Assembly: GCA_900473175.1 (NCBI GenBank)
Contig: UCKM01000005.1
Span: 217,997-281,996, forward strand
Direction of reading: 5' to 3'
DNA length: 64,000 nucleotides
Origin: Hyphomicrobiales bacterium
Lineage (GTDB): Bacteria > Pseudomonadota > Alphaproteobacteria > Rhizobiales > Rhizobiaceae
Under the pieces are notes generated by a model, which was not told where the DNA came from, searched no databases, and saw only the letters and a program-made list of their open reading frames with translations. Within the stretch, counting starts at the first letter, position 1; every line of letters begins with the position of its first letter. Made by a program: the position numbers and the translations under genes. Positions 18,638-29,608 of this stretch are shown here, piece by piece.

Positions 18638-21169
18638 TTACTGCGTTACGAAGCAGCTGCCGCCGGCAGCCTTGTATTTGGTGCACAGATTGATCGCATC
18701 CGACTTCGATCCCGCAGGGATACGCACCCGGAAGAACGTGCCCTTACCTGCAATCTCGGCCTGCTTGATATCGACGCCCCGTCCACCGATCACGCCAGCA
18801 TATTTCTGCGACAAGGCGGCATAGGTCTTCTGTGCGCCCTCGACATTCGGTTGGGAAGCGATCTGGATCAAATAGCTGCCCGCAGCAGGCGCCGCGGAAG
18901 CGACCTGTTGTGCAGCGGCGTTCTTCGGCGGCACGCGATCGACGATGTCGACGGGCTGGTCAGCAGGACGATCGACCACCGGAGCGTTCCTTGGAGTTAC
19001 GGACGCGACGGTTTCCTGGGTGATCTTTTTCGTCTCGACCGGCTTGGCCGGCAGTTTCCCGGCAGCAGGCGCCTTTGCGACCTTTGCCGGTGCAGGCTCT
19101 GGTGCTGCGGCTGCCGCCGGCGCAGCGGATTGGTTGTCCTGAACCAGCGTGCCGATTGCATCGTCACCAGATGAGTCATCGGTTACAGGCGCAGCCGAAG
19201 CCGTCGGCGTGCTGGCAGGAGCCGGCGCCGGGCGCTCAACCGGGGCAGCGGCAGGACCCGTGCTCAGCGCCTGATCGGCCTGCGGGATTGACGCAACCAT
19301 GGTTCCGTCAGGCTTGACGACCATCGTCTGCACCTTGCGCGGTGCCAGTGTATTGCTTTTCGCTGCCGGTTGTTGGTCCGAGGCAGCATCTTGCTCCGCA
19401 GGATCAACCCGGGCTTCTACCTTGTCCGTAGCAGGCGCTTCAGCGTCCTCATCGGCGGCAAGATCGACTGGATCTTCCTGGGTCGTCACAAGCTGGTCCT
19501 GTTTCGGCGCTGCCGGAGCGGCAGTCGCGTCCTTGTTGTAGACAGCCTTGTCTTGATTAGGAACGATGGTCGTACTGGTCGTTTCCGGCTGAACCTTGAT
19601 CGGCGTCTTGTCGGCCATGATCACAACAGGGTCACCACCCGAATGGCCCGTCCATTTGTAGGCGACGGCGCCGGCAACGGCCAGAAGCACCACGGCTGCG
19701 GCTACTCCTGGAACGAAGAAAGTGCTGCGGCCCTTCGGCTGCTTTTGTCCATAGGGCGTAGCGGCGATGTCGACATCATGGCGCCGCGGGTCGTAGCCAA
19801 AGTCGTTGTCGTCTTCGGGTCCATGGGCCGGACGCCCGTGCTTGGCAGTAGCAGCGGCCGCTCCCATTGCAGCAACGCCTGCCGCGGCAGCGTAACCCGC
19901 CTGACTGTATCGGCCTTGCTCGGCCTCATTGCCGAATACATCGGCAAAGATATCGGCATACTCATCTTTTTTGGGCTCAACCTTCGCAGGCTCTTCAGCA
20001 GCAGCGTAGCTGGCACGCTGGTCGTCGGCTTCGATCGACCCAAAGACTTCGGCAAACTCGGTCTCCAGCTCACCCAGCCCATTGTGCTCGGGCGCATCAT
20101 CTTCATAATGCACGGCCGGAAGGTCGAGGGCTTCGGTAAAGTCGACGCGGTTCTCCGTCACGGCAATGGTATCGACGTCGGGCGCCGTCTCAACAAACGA
20201 GGCAGCGCGATCAAGCTCGTCCGCATAATCGCTAAGATCATGTACCTCGGGCACCACCGGGGCTGCAGCTATTGGCGCTGCTACCGGAACCTCGATCGGT
20301 TCACGAGCGGGCGAGTAGGACTGTTCGGCGTGATAGAGCGGAAATACGGGCTGTTCGGATACAGCGGAATGATCCTCGTCGGCATCGGGCGAGACCTCGA
20401 AATCATCGAATGCGGCCATCAGTTCATCGGCGTCAAAATCATCTTCCACCGTATCCTGCGCCTGTTCGTCCGTCGCCTCGTAGCGCGATGGCTCGGGAAC
20501 ATGGTAGCTGACCGGCTCCGGAGTGGGCTGGGCAACAGGCTGCTGGTAGGACATTGTCCGGCTGATTGTAGGTGCAGGTTCGGTACGGCCTGGAACATGT
20601 GTCTGCGAGCCATAACCCCAGGAAGCATTGGCCGAACGTTGGATTACCGGTTGAGCTGAACTCGCAAGGAGCGTTTCCAGCTCATCTTCGAGGCTCAGCG
20701 ACGGCCCAGCAACAACTGGACGTTCACCATAGGGTGCAGCGGCCATCGCAGGAGCGTCGATCCCTTCGCCTGCTTCGCCATCCGCATAGGCGGCGTCCGG
20801 CTCATAATCGGCATAGTCCGGTTCTTCATAAGCAGCAATCGGTTCGGCGGCTGCGGAGTGGCGATCATGGGCCGGCTCGCCGGCCGCCAATTCACGCTCG
20901 ATCGATTCCTGAAAATCCTGGACCGCAAGCTGATCTTCCTCGGCGGGCTGGCTGGAGTGCGCAGCCTGCCTGGCGGACTGTGCGGCTGGCTCCTCATCGA
21001 AGCCTCCCATCAGTTCGCGTTCGAGATCCAAAGCAAAGGCGTCGTAGGACCCGGCGGAAGCTTCCTCATCAGGCGTTCCCATAATGCGGGAAAGCTCCAT
21101 CAAAGGGTCGTCACTGCCAAATCGCGAATCATCCTGCCGGTGAGAACGCTGAATGTAATTGTCCGCCAT
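18638..21169 (-). CDS. SPOR domain-containing membrane protein
   Basis: This 843-residue protein has an unusual plan. A roughly 480-residue acidic, low-complexity cytoplasmic part (many Asp, Glu, Ala, Pro) precedes one membrane helix (FFVPGVAAAVVLLAVAGAVA). A Pro/Ala/Thr-rich periplasmic linker and a C-terminal SPOR domain of about 75 residues (SYLIQIASQPNVEGAQKTYA and later FFRVRIPAGSKSDAINLC) follow. SPOR domains bind denuded glycan at the division septum, so a septal role is likely. The ATG at 21169 is preferred; the upstream extension starts with TTG. It follows argS on the same strand. Confidence 0.88.
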   Translation of the reverse strand: MADNYIQRSHRQDDSRFGSDDPLMELSRIMGTPDEEASAGSYDAFALDLERELMGGFDEEPAAQSARQAAHSSQPAEEDQLAVQDFQESIERELAAGEPAHDRHSAAAEPIAAYEEPDYADYEPDAAYADGEAGEGIDAPAMAAAPYGERPVVAGPSLSLEDELETLLASSAQPVIQRSANASWGYGSQTHVPGRTEPAPTISRTMSYQQPVAQPTPEPVSYHVPEPSRYEATDEQAQDTVEDDFDADELMAAFDDFEVSPDADEDHSAVSEQPVFPLYHAEQSYSPAREPIEVPVAAPIAAAPVVPEVHDLSDYADELDRAASFVETAPDVDTIAVTENRVDFTEALDLPAVHYEDDAPEHNGLGELETEFAEVFGSIEADDQRASYAAAEEPAKVEPKKDEYADIFADVFGNEAEQGRYSQAGYAAAAGVAAMGAAAATAKHGRPAHGPEDDNDFGYDPRRHDVDIAATPYGQKQPKGRSTFFVPGVAAAVVLLAVAGAVAYKWTGHSGGDPVVIMADKTPIKVQPETTSTTIVPNQDKAVYNKDATAAPAAPKQDQLVTTQEDPVDLAADEDAEAPATDKVEARVDPAEQDAASDQQPAAKSNTLAPRKVQTMVVKPDGTMVASIPQADQALSTGPAAAPVERPAPAPASTPTASAAPVTDDSSGDDAIGTLVQDNQSAAPAAAAAPEPAPAKVAKAPAAGKLPAKPVETKKITQETVASVTPRNAPVVDRPADQPVDIVDRVPPKNAAAQQVASAAPAAGSYLIQIASQPNVEGAQKTYAALSQKYAGVIGGRGVDIKQAEIAGKGTFFRVRIPAGSKSDAINLCTKYKAAGGSCFVTQ

Positions 21170-21278
21170 AGCGTATAATCCTGTACTCAACTGTGAAACG
21201 TCCGCAAACGTTCCGCATTGGCCTTACCAGCGCAATGTGGGCAAAAGTTGTCAGGATTGCTACGCTTTTTAACGCATT

Positions 21279-23036
21279 TTAACGCATTTCAGTCGGGGCG
21301 TCCGCACCTATTATTGACAATCCGGACGCCAGGACTTTCGAAACAACCTGAACCAGCCCTAGCCTGGCTTGCGACAAGTTTGGATCGTTAACCTTAATAA
21401 AACGTAAGTCCGGATTTTCGGTGCCTCTGTTCCACTGCGTATGCAGCGAACTTGCAAGGTCATAAAGGTAGAACGCAAGCCTGTGTGGCTCCTGATGCAA
21501 GGCCGCTGTTTCGATCAACCGAGGGTACTCAGCGAGTTTGCGAATGAGGGCAATTTCGCTCTCGTCCGTCAGCAGGCCGAAGTGCTGGGCGCTCCCCGCC
21601 AGCGCCTGTTCGCCAATTCCCATCTGTTCAAGCGCCTGCCGGAAGACCGAATGGCACCGGGCCGAAGCATATTGGACGTAGAAGACGGGATTGTCCTTCG
21701 AATGTTCGGTCACCTTGGCGAAATCGAAATCGAGCGGCGCGTCATTCTTCCGGTAGAGCATCATGAAGCGAACGGGATCACGCCCTACTTCCTCCACCAC
21801 GTCTCGCAGGGTGACGAATTCGCCTGAGCGCTTCGACATCCGCACCGGCTCGCCATTGCGATAGAGCTTGACCAGCTGGCAGATGAGGACGGTGAGCTTC
21901 GCCGTGCCGCCCGAAACGGCCCGCGCCAGCGACTCGAGCCGCTTGATATAGCCGCCATGGTCGGCGCCAAGCACATAGATCATCTCATCGAAGTGGCGAT
22001 CATACTTGTCCTTGAAATAGGCGACGTCCGCAGCGAAATAGGTGAACTGCCCATCGGACTTCACCAGTGGCCGGTCAATATCGTCGCCGACGTCCGTCGA
22101 CCGGAACAGGGTCTGTTCACGATCTTCCCAATCCTCCGGCAACTGCCCCTTGGGTGGCGGCAACTTGCCCTTGTAGACGTGGCCCTTCAATGTCAGGTCG
22201 TTGATCGCCGAGCGGATCAACTTGGCGTTGTTGGCGTGCAATGTTCGTTCCGAGAAGAACACATCATGATGCACGTTGAGCGACGCAAGATCATCGCGGA
22301 TCATAGCCATCATTGCATCGATGGTCCTGTCCTTGACGAGGGCAAGTGCCTCCTCTTCCGGCATTTCCAGAAGCTTGGTGCCGAATTCGCTGGCAAGCGC
22401 CTGACCGACAGGAACAAGATAGTCACCTGGATAGAGACCCGCCGGTATCTCACCGATACGCTCGCCGAGCGCCTCGCGGTAGCGCAGCATCACTGAGTTC
22501 GCCAGCACATCGATCTGCGCACCCGCATCGTTGATGTAATATTCCTTGGCCACGTCATAACCGGCGAATTTCAAGAGATTTGCCAAGGTATCGCCGACGA
22601 CTGCGCCGCGGCAGTGGCCGACATGCATCGGCCCCGTAGGATTGGCGGAGACATATTCGACATTGACCCGGTGGCCATAGCCGAGCTGCGAGCGGCCGTA
22701 ATTGAGGCCGGCGCCGAGCATCGCGGCCAATTGCCGATGCCAATAGGAATCTTTCAACCTCAGATTTATGAAGCCAGGTCCGGCAACATCGACCGTCCCG
22801 ACATCGGGATCACCTTTTAGGGCATCGCCGATCTGAACCGCGAGTTCGCGCGGATTTTGACCCACAGCCTTGGAAAGCACCATCGCCGCATTGGTCGCTA
22901 TGTCGCCGTGGCTGGGATCACGCGGTGGCTCGACACCCACGCGGGACAGGTCTACTTCAGCACCATCTATGGTTTTGAGTTCAAGCGCTTGCAGGGCTTT
23001 TTTGATCCGCGCGTCGAAATCAGCGAAGATGTTCAT
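21279..23036 (-). CDS. argS: Arginine-tRNA ligase
   Basis: The 585-residue class I synthetase charges tRNA-Arg. The HIGH-type motif is in [20 protein letters not shown], and a KMSKS-like motif is in [16 protein letters not shown]. The N-terminal Add-1 domain (about residues 1-90) and the C-terminal anticodon-binding helices (about 460-585) are both present. Length matches the family. It is 64 bp downstream of dgt and probably cotranscribed. Confidence 0.96.
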   Translation of the reverse strand: MNIFADFDARIKKALQALELKTIDGAEVDLSRVGVEPPRDPSHGDIATNAAMVLSKAVGQNPRELAVQIGDALKGDPDVGTVDVAGPGFINLRLKDSYWHRQLAAMLGAGLNYGRSQLGYGHRVNVEYVSANPTGPMHVGHCRGAVVGDTLANLLKFAGYDVAKEYYINDAGAQIDVLANSVMLRYREALGERIGEIPAGLYPGDYLVPVGQALASEFGTKLLEMPEEEALALVKDRTIDAMMAMIRDDLASLNVHHDVFFSERTLHANNAKLIRSAINDLTLKGHVYKGKLPPPKGQLPEDWEDREQTLFRSTDVGDDIDRPLVKSDGQFTYFAADVAYFKDKYDRHFDEMIYVLGADHGGYIKRLESLARAVSGGTAKLTVLICQLVKLYRNGEPVRMSKRSGEFVTLRDVVEEVGRDPVRFMMLYRKNDAPLDFDFAKVTEHSKDNPVFYVQYASARCHSVFRQALEQMGIGEQALAGSAQHFGLLTDESEIALIRKLAEYPRLIETAALHQEPHRLAFYLYDLASSLHTQWNRGTENPDLRFIKVNDPNLSQARLGLVQVVSKVLASGLSIIGADAPTEMR

Positions 23037-23100
23037 GACGTCATACTCGTTTGGGTTTGGGCAGGTGTGAGCGGCAAATCTACCGCAATTTGCGCCCGCA

Positions 23101-24309
23101 TTAAGCTAAATCGGGCGTATGGTCAAACAGTCGGCGGTGTTCACGCACAGCATAGGTGTCGGTCATGCCCGCAAGGAAGTCGGCAACGAGACGGGCGCGC
23201 GCTGCCCGATCGCCTTCCGCAAGCCCGTCGCGCCAGCCTTCCGGCATGCACTGACCGTCAGCGAGATAGGCGTCGAACAGCTCGCGCACAATTCTGTCGG
23301 CGGATTTGCGCACGCGCATGACGCTCTCATGAAAATAGAGGTTCTTGTAGAGAAACGCCTTGAGCGCTTTTTCCTGCTCCCGCATGGCCGTTGAGAACCC
23401 GACCATGCTACGGCCGGCCCGGTGGATATCCCCGACTGTTTGGGGGTTGAGTTCGTTCAGATTGGCCTGCGCGCTGCGGATGACGTCCTCGACCATGATC
23501 GTTATCTGGCGGCGAACAATCTCGTGCGACGTGCGTCCATCGTCGAGACCGGGATATTTCTGCCGGACAGCACGCAGGATTTGCCCTGAAATCGCAACAT
23601 CTTCGAGGCCGTCCAGCGTCAGCAGGCCAGAGCGCAAGCCGTCGTCAATATCGTGCGCATTATAGGCGATGTCATCGGCAATGGCGGCGCACTGCGCTTC
23701 GAGCGAGGCAAAATTCGTCAGCTCAAGATCATTGCGCGCATTATACTCGATGATCGGCCCAGGCACCGGATGCCCTATCCCCTTGCCCTCATCGTCGATC
23801 AGCGGGCCATTGTGCTTGACCAGTCCCTCCAGCGTTTCCCAGGTGAGATTCAGCCCATCGAACTCGGCATAGCGCTTTTCAAGGTTCGTCACGATGCGCA
23901 GAGACTGCGCATTGTGATCAAACCCGCCGAAATCCCGCATCTTTTCATTCAACGCGTCTTCACCGGTGTGACCGAATGGCGTGTGCCCGAAATCATGGAC
24001 AAGGGCGATGGCTTCGGCCAGATCCTCGTCGAGCCGCATCGACCGTGCCAGCGCCCGGGCGATCTGCGCGACCTCGATCGTATGGGTCAAACGTGTGCGG
24101 TAGTGGTCGCCCTCGTGCGCGATGAAAACTTGCGTCTTGTGCTTCAGCCGCCGGAACGCCGTCGAGTGGATGATCCGGTCGCGGTCACGCTGGAAGACCG
24201 TGCGCGTCGGGCTCTCTGTTTCCGGAACAAGCCGTCCCCGGCTTTTTTCGGGATCGCAGGCGTATGGCGCCCTCTCCCGATAACCGAAACCAATACCCTG
24301 CATGGACAT
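23101..24309 (-). CDS. dgt: Deoxyguanosinetriphosphate triphosphohydrolase-like protein
   Basis: The 402-residue HD-domain enzyme splits dNTPs into deoxynucleoside and tripolyphosphate. The HD signature is complete: [19 protein letters not shown], then [19 protein letters not shown], with [12 protein letters not shown] ahead of it. This length fits the type 2 (dgtP-like) subfamily rather than the longer E. coli Dgt. An in-frame ATG two codons downstream is an alternative start. It diverges from erpA and is followed by argS. Confidence 0.93.
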   Translation of the reverse strand: MSMQGIGFGYRERAPYACDPEKSRGRLVPETESPTRTVFQRDRDRIIHSTAFRRLKHKTQVFIAHEGDHYRTRLTHTIEVAQIARALARSMRLDEDLAEAIALVHDFGHTPFGHTGEDALNEKMRDFGGFDHNAQSLRIVTNLEKRYAEFDGLNLTWETLEGLVKHNGPLIDDEGKGIGHPVPGPIIEYNARNDLELTNFASLEAQCAAIADDIAYNAHDIDDGLRSGLLTLDGLEDVAISGQILRAVRQKYPGLDDGRTSHEIVRRQITIMVEDVIRSAQANLNELNPQTVGDIHRAGRSMVGFSTAMREQEKALKAFLYKNLYFHESVMRVRKSADRIVRELFDAYLADGQCMPEGWRDGLAEGDRAARARLVADFLAGMTDTYAVREHRRLFDHTPDLA

Positions 24310-24463
24310 AATATAATGGCACCTTCTCGCCGTGGGACTGGTGGCAGCGTTGACTTCACGGTCGCCAATTCTTAGCTATGGTGTATGATGAATGGCAAGG
24401 CGTGACATGGCAATGTCAATCCGGCCGTACAGCGGAGCGATCCGCAAGGGATATGTAAAAAGA

Positions 24464-24799
24464 ATGACCGAAGTAGCGAATGTTTCTGTCTCCGATGCCG
24501 CTGCAAAGCGCATATCGGCAATCCTGAAATCGGAACCGGCAAAGACGGCACTGCGTATTTCTGTCGAAGGCGGCGGCTGCTCGGGCTTTTCCTATAAATA
24601 TGACCTTGTCGAGGCGCAGGACGAGGACGACATCGTCATTGAGAAACTCGGCGCGAAGGTGCTGATCGATTCGATCTCCCTGCCCTATATTGGCGGCTCC
24701 GAGATCGATTTCGTCGATGACCTGATGGGCCAGTCGTTCCAGATCCGCAATCCCAACGCGACCGCCTCCTGTGGCTGCGGAACCAGCTTCTCCGTCTGA
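24464..24799 (+). CDS. erpA: Iron-sulfur cluster insertion protein (ErpA/IscA type)
   Basis: The 111-residue A-type carrier delivers Fe-S clusters to apoproteins. All three cysteines are present: VEGGGCSGFSYKY and the C-terminal SCGCGTSFS. The ATG at 24464 gives the normal family length; the longer reading from 24392 adds a basic, non-conserved 24 residues. ErpA and IscA cannot be told apart firmly from sequence alone. It is divergent from dgt and 44 bp ahead of xthA. Confidence 0.92.
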   Translation: MTEVANVSVSDAAAKRISAILKSEPAKTALRISVEGGGCSGFSYKYDLVEAQDEDDIVIEKLGAKVLIDSISLPYIGGSEIDFVDDLMGQSFQIRNPNATASCGCGTSFSV

Positions 24800-24843
24800 A
24801 AATTCCACCCCGAAATCGCTGTTGCAACCAGAGCGGAATTGCC

Positions 24844-25623
24844 ATGAAGATCGTCACCTGGAACATCAACGGCGTCAAGGCACGCATTGAAGTGCTGACC
24901 AACTGGTTGCAGGAATCCAATCCGGACATTGTGTGCCTGCAGGAAATCAAATCGGTCGACGACGCATTTCCGCGGTTCGAGATCGAAGCGCTTGGCTATC
25001 ATGTGGCGACCCACGGCCAGAAGGGTTTCAACGGCGTCGCCATATTGTCGAAAAAGACACCGGACGAAGTGAACCCCGGCTTGCCCGGTGAAGATGCAGA
25101 CGACCATGCGCGGTTCATGGAAGCGGTGTTTTCGACCGAGAAAGGCCCGTTGCGCGTGGTCTCGCTCTACCTGCCCAACGGCAACCCCGTTAACACCGAG
25201 AAATTTCCCTACAAATTGCGCTGGATGGCGCGGCTTGAGCGCTGGGCCGAGGAGCGGCTGGCGCTTGAGGAGCCGCTGATCCTTGCTGGCGATTACAATG
25301 TCATCCCCGAGCCGATCGATGCGAAGAATCCCGACGTGTGGGTCAATGACGCTTTGTTCCAGCCCGAGACGCGTCAGGCTTTCCGGCGCCTGGAGAATCT
25401 CGGCTTCACCGATGCGGTTCGCAATGTCAGCGAGCAGGCTGGCATATATACATTCTGGGATTATCAGGCGGGCGCCTGGCAGAAGAACAACGGCATCCGC
25501 ATCGACCACCTGATGCTGTCGCCGGAAGCGACCAACATGCTTGAATCGGCAAGTATCGAAAAGCATGTCCGCGCCTGGGAAAAGCCTTCCGACCACGTCC
25601 CGGTCGCAATCTCCATCGCCTGA
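24844..25623 (+). CDS. xthA: Exodeoxyribonuclease III
   Basis: The 259-residue Mg-dependent enzyme works in base excision repair as AP endonuclease and 3' exonuclease. The N-terminal KIVTWNINGVKAR, the metal-binding Glu in IVCLQEIKSVD, the catalytic LILAGDYNV and the C-terminal RIDHLMLS with KPSDHVPVAISI are all present. The start at 24844 is the conserved family start. Confidence 0.95.
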   Translation: MKIVTWNINGVKARIEVLTNWLQESNPDIVCLQEIKSVDDAFPRFEIEALGYHVATHGQKGFNGVAILSKKTPDEVNPGLPGEDADDHARFMEAVFSTEKGPLRVVSLYLPNGNPVNTEKFPYKLRWMARLERWAEERLALEEPLILAGDYNVIPEPIDAKNPDVWVNDALFQPETRQAFRRLENLGFTDAVRNVSEQAGIYTFWDYQAGAWQKNNGIRIDHLMLSPEATNMLESASIEKHVRAWEKPSDHVPVAISIA

Positions 25624-25874
25624 CAATCTTTCGGGAAAAATATAATATTACTGCGATATAGATGTAATATTTCTGTAACAAATATGCCTTTGTTGCTTTA
25701 TTTATTCGAAACTTGTGTAATTATATATTTTTGGTTGCAACTATAGTCGAATTGACGGCCAGTCGTTCCGTTTATATCCCCATCCATAATTTCGCTCGAA
25801 CGCGTTCGCGCAGGCTCATGGCCGCGCTGATCTCGTTCGCTTGTTTCAGATATTCATTTTATGACGACTGGAGA

Positions 25875-28268
25875 ATGGCAGTGACTTCCTCAAAACAACG
25901 CGCGGGTATGAGTCGCCGCAAATTCATGGAAATGATGGGCGTCACGGCTGGCGGTGTTGCCGGCCTCAACATGCTGCCCCCTGCGATTCAGCAGGCGCTG
26001 GCGATCGAGCCCAACAATGCAACGGGCACGATCCGAGACGTCGAGCATGTCGTGATCATGATGCAGGAGAACCGATCCTTCAATCACTATTTCGGCACCT
26101 ATAATGGAGTTCGCGGCTTTACCGATCCGCGTCCAGTGGTGTCGCCCAAGACCGGCAAGGATTTGTTCCACCAGCCCATCAATGACAGTGTGCTGGATTA
26201 TGTGGGCACGAATTTTTTCGACGCTTTTGATACGAGCAAGTATGGATACCGTTGCGGCGTCCCGAACGGTGCCAAAGAAGTTCTGCCGTTTCCCATGAAT
26301 TACGATACGACGGGCGAAAATCAGCGAGGAACGAACCACGGCGTCGACAGCGGCCAGGCATGTTGGAATGATGGCAGATATGACAACTGGATTCCCGCAA
26401 AAAAAGATGTGCTGACCATGGCCTATCTCAAGCACAAGGATATCAGCTACCATCGCTATCTCGCCAATGCGTTCACCGTTTGCGATCACTATTTCGTATC
26501 ATGCCATGGAGACACGATCCCCAACCGGCAATATCTCGTCTCGGGAGCCGCTGCTAACCCGGCCAAGAAGAACCCTCAAGTTATTTGGCCCGATTTTGGC
26601 TCAACCCCAAGTATGGCAACGCGCCTGGTTGCAGACTGGACGACCTATCCCGAGCGGATTGAGAAGTTCAACAGCGCGCAAACCGACCCTTCAAAGAAAA
26701 TCAGCTGGAGAACCTATCAGGGTGGGACCGGCATCGCGGGTGATGCCACCGATTGCTACGAAGAAAACAATCTTGCGTACTTTGCAGCCTATGACAACCA
26801 ACCAGTTAATGGATGCTACTGGGTCGACGGAGCATGCTACAAGGACGGCAAAGCCTATACGGGCAGCGTTGCAACGCTACCCGATCTGGTGCGCAACGGG
26901 GTGACCAACCGCACACTGAAGGAACTTAAGCAAGACGTCCTCGACGACAAACTGCCCAACATCTCCTGGATCGTGGCACCCTACATTTATTGCGAGCATC
27001 CTCAAGCCAACGTCACGGATGGCGCATACTACATCAACGAGGTCCTGAGCGCTCTGGTCTCCAACCCGGACGTATGGAGCAAGACAGTATTCATCCTGAA
27101 CTATGATGAGAATGATGGTCTTTTCGATCACGTGGTTCCGCCAATGCCTACGGACGATAAGGGCCCTGGCAAGATGTCGCCCTCACTGAAGGATGGGTTG
27201 GACCGCGAGTTGTATAACCAGCCAGATGGCACCACATTTAAGGATCAGTGGATAGGACTTGGCCCGCGCGTTCCCGCAATCGTTGTTTCGCCTTGGAGCA
27301 AGGGAGGCTGGGTTTGCTCCGAAGTCTTCGATCACACCTCGACATTGCGTTTCCTTGAAGCCCGCTTTGGACTGGAGAGCGACCAGATCGGCAAGGACAA
27401 CCCCTTGTACGAGAGCAACATAACGCCGTGGCGGCGCGGGGTTACGGGCGACATGACCTCGGCGTTCGATTTCTCGAACCAGACCGCTGCATTTCCCCAA
27501 TCTTCCAAGGCGGTCACGAAAAGCAGCCGGAAATGGTGGACTTCGCCCACTGTTCCTTCCAACAACGCCCTGCCAATGGCGGAAAATCCGGTCACCACGT
27601 TTTCTGCCGCCAATACCAGCAATCCGGATTTCACCCGCCAGGCGCGGCCGCTTCCGCATGAATTCCATGTCAACGGGCAATATGACGCGAAGGCGAACCA
27701 GTTCGTCGTCGATATCGTTAATTCTGGTGCGGCCGGCGCTTACTTCTATGTTTATGACTACGTGCTCAAGGACGAAAAGCCGCGGCGCTACTCCGTGGTA
27801 AAAGACGAACCGCTGCAGGACAGTTGGGCCATTGGAGACAAGGGCTACAACCTCGCGGTCCATGGCGCCAACGGTTTCTATCGTCTCTTCAAGGGTGTTG
27901 CGATGCACGTCGACAAATTACATCCGGAAGTCGAGATCATGTATCAATCCAATGGCGGCGTGACGCTTAAGATGATCAACCGGGGGATCGAAAACTGCCA
28001 GCTGAAAATTACCTCGCATTACGACAAAATCGATAATGCCGACGGTCTTCCAACAATAGTCGTTCACACCTTGAAGGGTGCGGCCTGCACATTCGAGTTT
28101 CAGGAACTCGCGACCAAGTCGGGCTGGTATGATATTTCCGTCGAACTGCTCGATGATAAGGGCAATCCGGACGGCGTCTATCTGCGCCGCTTTGCCGGCC
28201 ACGTCGAAACCGGCTTGGCCAGCATCACCGATCCGTTTCTCACCTACAACAAGGTGGAGGCAGTCTGA
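25875..28268 (+). CDS. Phosphocholine-specific phospholipase C, Tat-exported
   Basis: The 797-residue enzyme belongs to the non-haemolytic phospholipase C/acid phosphatase family. It has a twin-arginine signal (MSRRKFMEMMGVTAGGVAGL) and then the catalytic start VEHVVIMMQENRSFNHYFGT. Later blocks are CHGDTIPNRQYLVSG and FILNYDENDGLFDHVVPP. Two C-terminal beta domains (about residues 590-797) are those usual for PLC. Substrates would be phosphatidylcholine or sphingomyelin, releasing phosphocholine in the periplasm or outside. The ATG at 25875 follows TGGAGA and puts the RR motif at residue 14. The upstream 250 bp is strikingly AT-rich. In Rhizobiales such enzymes are often phosphate-regulated, but no clear PHO box was found. 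Confidence 0.93.
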   Translation: MAVTSSKQRAGMSRRKFMEMMGVTAGGVAGLNMLPPAIQQALAIEPNNATGTIRDVEHVVIMMQENRSFNHYFGTYNGVRGFTDPRPVVSPKTGKDLFHQPINDSVLDYVGTNFFDAFDTSKYGYRCGVPNGAKEVLPFPMNYDTTGENQRGTNHGVDSGQACWNDGRYDNWIPAKKDVLTMAYLKHKDISYHRYLANAFTVCDHYFVSCHGDTIPNRQYLVSGAAANPAKKNPQVIWPDFGSTPSMATRLVADWTTYPERIEKFNSAQTDPSKKISWRTYQGGTGIAGDATDCYEENNLAYFAAYDNQPVNGCYWVDGACYKDGKAYTGSVATLPDLVRNGVTNRTLKELKQDVLDDKLPNISWIVAPYIYCEHPQANVTDGAYYINEVLSALVSNPDVWSKTVFILNYDENDGLFDHVVPPMPTDDKGPGKMSPSLKDGLDRELYNQPDGTTFKDQWIGLGPRVPAIVVSPWSKGGWVCSEVFDHTSTLRFLEARFGLESDQIGKDNPLYESNITPWRRGVTGDMTSAFDFSNQTAAFPQSSKAVTKSSRKWWTSPTVPSNNALPMAENPVTTFSAANTSNPDFTRQARPLPHEFHVNGQYDAKANQFVVDIVNSGAAGAYFYVYDYVLKDEKPRRYSVVKDEPLQDSWAIGDKGYNLAVHGANGFYRLFKGVAMHVDKLHPEVEIMYQSNGGVTLKMINRGIENCQLKITSHYDKIDNADGLPTIVVHTLKGAACTFEFQELATKSGWYDISVELLDDKGNPDGVYLRRFAGHVETGLASITDPFLTYNKVEAV

Positions 28269-28278
28269 TGCGGAACCC

Positions 28279-28301
28279 TGGCGGTCGCCTGGCGGCCGCC
28301 A
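28279..28301. terminator. Hairpin between convergent phospholipase C and exoR genes
   Basis: TGGCGG and CCGCCA form a 6-bp stem around a GC-rich loop. There is no clear T-run, so terminator function is only likely from position. Confidence 0.4.
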
Positions 28302-28325
28302 AGCTGCCCGGCAGCCGAGAGGTGA

Positions 28326-29120
28326 TCAGAAATCGCCGGTCTTGATGATATCTTCGGCAAGGACCATGGCGGTGCGCCGGTCGGCTTCATCCGAAATGGA
28401 GAAGGCCTGCTCCTGGATATCGCCGATCCAGACCCGGTCCTGCTTGCTGGCGTGTTCGAGTGCCGCGGTCATCATGGCAAGGCCACGCACGGTCTTGCCG
28501 GCCTGGAACAACAGGTTGCCGAGCATGGCCTGCGCACCCGCATTGCCCTTTTGCGCCGAAAGGCGGAACCAGCGCGCGGCCTGATTGGGGTTGGACTGCC
28601 CACCTTCGCCCTTCATCAGCATCTTGCCAAGTTCGAACTGCGCATCGGAATCGCCGAAATTGGACGCCGCCTGAAGATAAAGATCGCGCGCCGCACCCGG
28701 ATTGGCCTCGACGGGTGAATTGGGGATGCCGCGTTTCAGATAGCCGGCCAGAGCGACGAGCGCATCGGCCACATAGCTTTCGTTCTGCGTGCCCTGGTCG
28801 GCGCCTTCCTTGATCACCTGCTCGAACATCTTGTAGGCCTGGTAATCGTCTTCCTTGACGCCGTCGCCCTCCGCATACATGCGCGCGAGCTTCCAATTGG
28901 CGCCCTGATGTCCCTTTTCGGCAGCAAAGCGCAATGCCTTGACCGCTTCGTCCTTGTGACCATTCTTGTAGGCGGAGAAACCGAACTTGAAGAGCGCAAA
29001 GGGGCTTGAATCCTCCTTGACCTCATTCTGGGTGTCGAACGCAAAGCACGGCATGGTCATGGCGCTCATCAAAAGGCCAATCCCGACAAGGGGAGCGACA
29101 AGACGATCAGTGATGTCCAT
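28326..29120 (-). CDS. exoR: ExoR-type periplasmic Sel1-repeat regulator
   Basis: This 264-residue protein has a signal peptide (hydrophobic VAPLVGIGLLMSAMTM, cleavage near FAFD) followed by Sel1/TPR-like repeats. Examples are AEKGHQGANWKLARMYAEGD and QFELGKMLMKGEG. The segment KEDSSPFALFKFGFSAYKNG and the RGLAMMTAALEHA block match ExoR of Sinorhizobium as I recall it. ExoR binds the sensor ExoS in the periplasm and holds the ExoS-ChvI system off; its proteolysis releases exopolysaccharide and host-adaptation responses. The ATG at 29120 is chosen. No exoS or chvI lies nearby. Confidence 0.85.
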   Translation of the reverse strand: MDITDRLVAPLVGIGLLMSAMTMPCFAFDTQNEVKEDSSPFALFKFGFSAYKNGHKDEAVKALRFAAEKGHQGANWKLARMYAEGDGVKEDDYQAYKMFEQVIKEGADQGTQNESYVADALVALAGYLKRGIPNSPVEANPGAARDLYLQAASNFGDSDAQFELGKMLMKGEGGQSNPNQAARWFRLSAQKGNAGAQAMLGNLLFQAGKTVRGLAMMTAALEHASKQDRVWIGDIQEQAFSISDEADRRTAMVLAEDIIKTGDF

Positions 29121-29560
29121 GGCACCCTGCTTCCTTTGTCCCGATCAGCTTTGTCGCAGCATGATTGCGCGCCATTTCAACTGTCCGGGCATAATTCCCG
29201 CCTGACTGCCTCGACATGGCAGCCGGTTTCGGAAAGTGCACAAGTTGCACATCATTCCAGCAATCATTTGACGGATTTCCGGCAATAGTGGGGCTCACGA
29301 TAAAATGATGGCCAATCGCCGGATGTAGGCTATGGAAGCTGACTTGCGGAATACGTACTGAGACCATCATTTCCCCGTGCGGAGCATCTGTACTATTACT
29401 CGACGTTTTCGACCCACCGCGGCCGCCGCCCTTTTGAGGTGCTCCGGGTTTGTGGCGCAAAATGGGCAAATTTGTCCCCCACTCCGCCACCACGGATCAT
29501 CAATCAAGAGTGTTGCTGAATCGTCACAAATTCAGGGGGCTACCGGCATTCGCGGCACAA
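29121..29560. other. Intergenic region upstream of exoR
   Basis: About 440 bp lie between the exoR start and the terminator of the FadL-type gene. Short open frames exist on both strands but none has a convincing family match or ribosome site. It presumably holds the exoR promoter. I see no repeat or RNA gene in it. Confidence 0.5.
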
Positions 29561-29589
29561 AAAAAGCCCGGTATTGCGCCGGGCTTTTT
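29561..29589 (-). terminator. Terminator of the FadL-type gene
   Basis: The stem AAAAAGCCCGG with CCGGGCTTTTT has a 7-base loop and T/A runs on both sides. It lies 20 bp beyond the stop of the outer-membrane protein gene and could work in both directions. Confidence 0.85.
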
Positions 29590-29608
29590 GCATTCGCTTG
29601 GTGACGGA

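Noticed and set aside
19370..20659. 429-codon open frame opposite the SPOR-domain gene
   Set aside because: It mirrors the low-complexity acidic region and is an artefact of repetitive codons there.
25624..25874. PHO box upstream of the phospholipase C gene
   Set aside because: Looked for CTGTCAT-type repeats; only CTGTAAC was seen, without a spaced partner.
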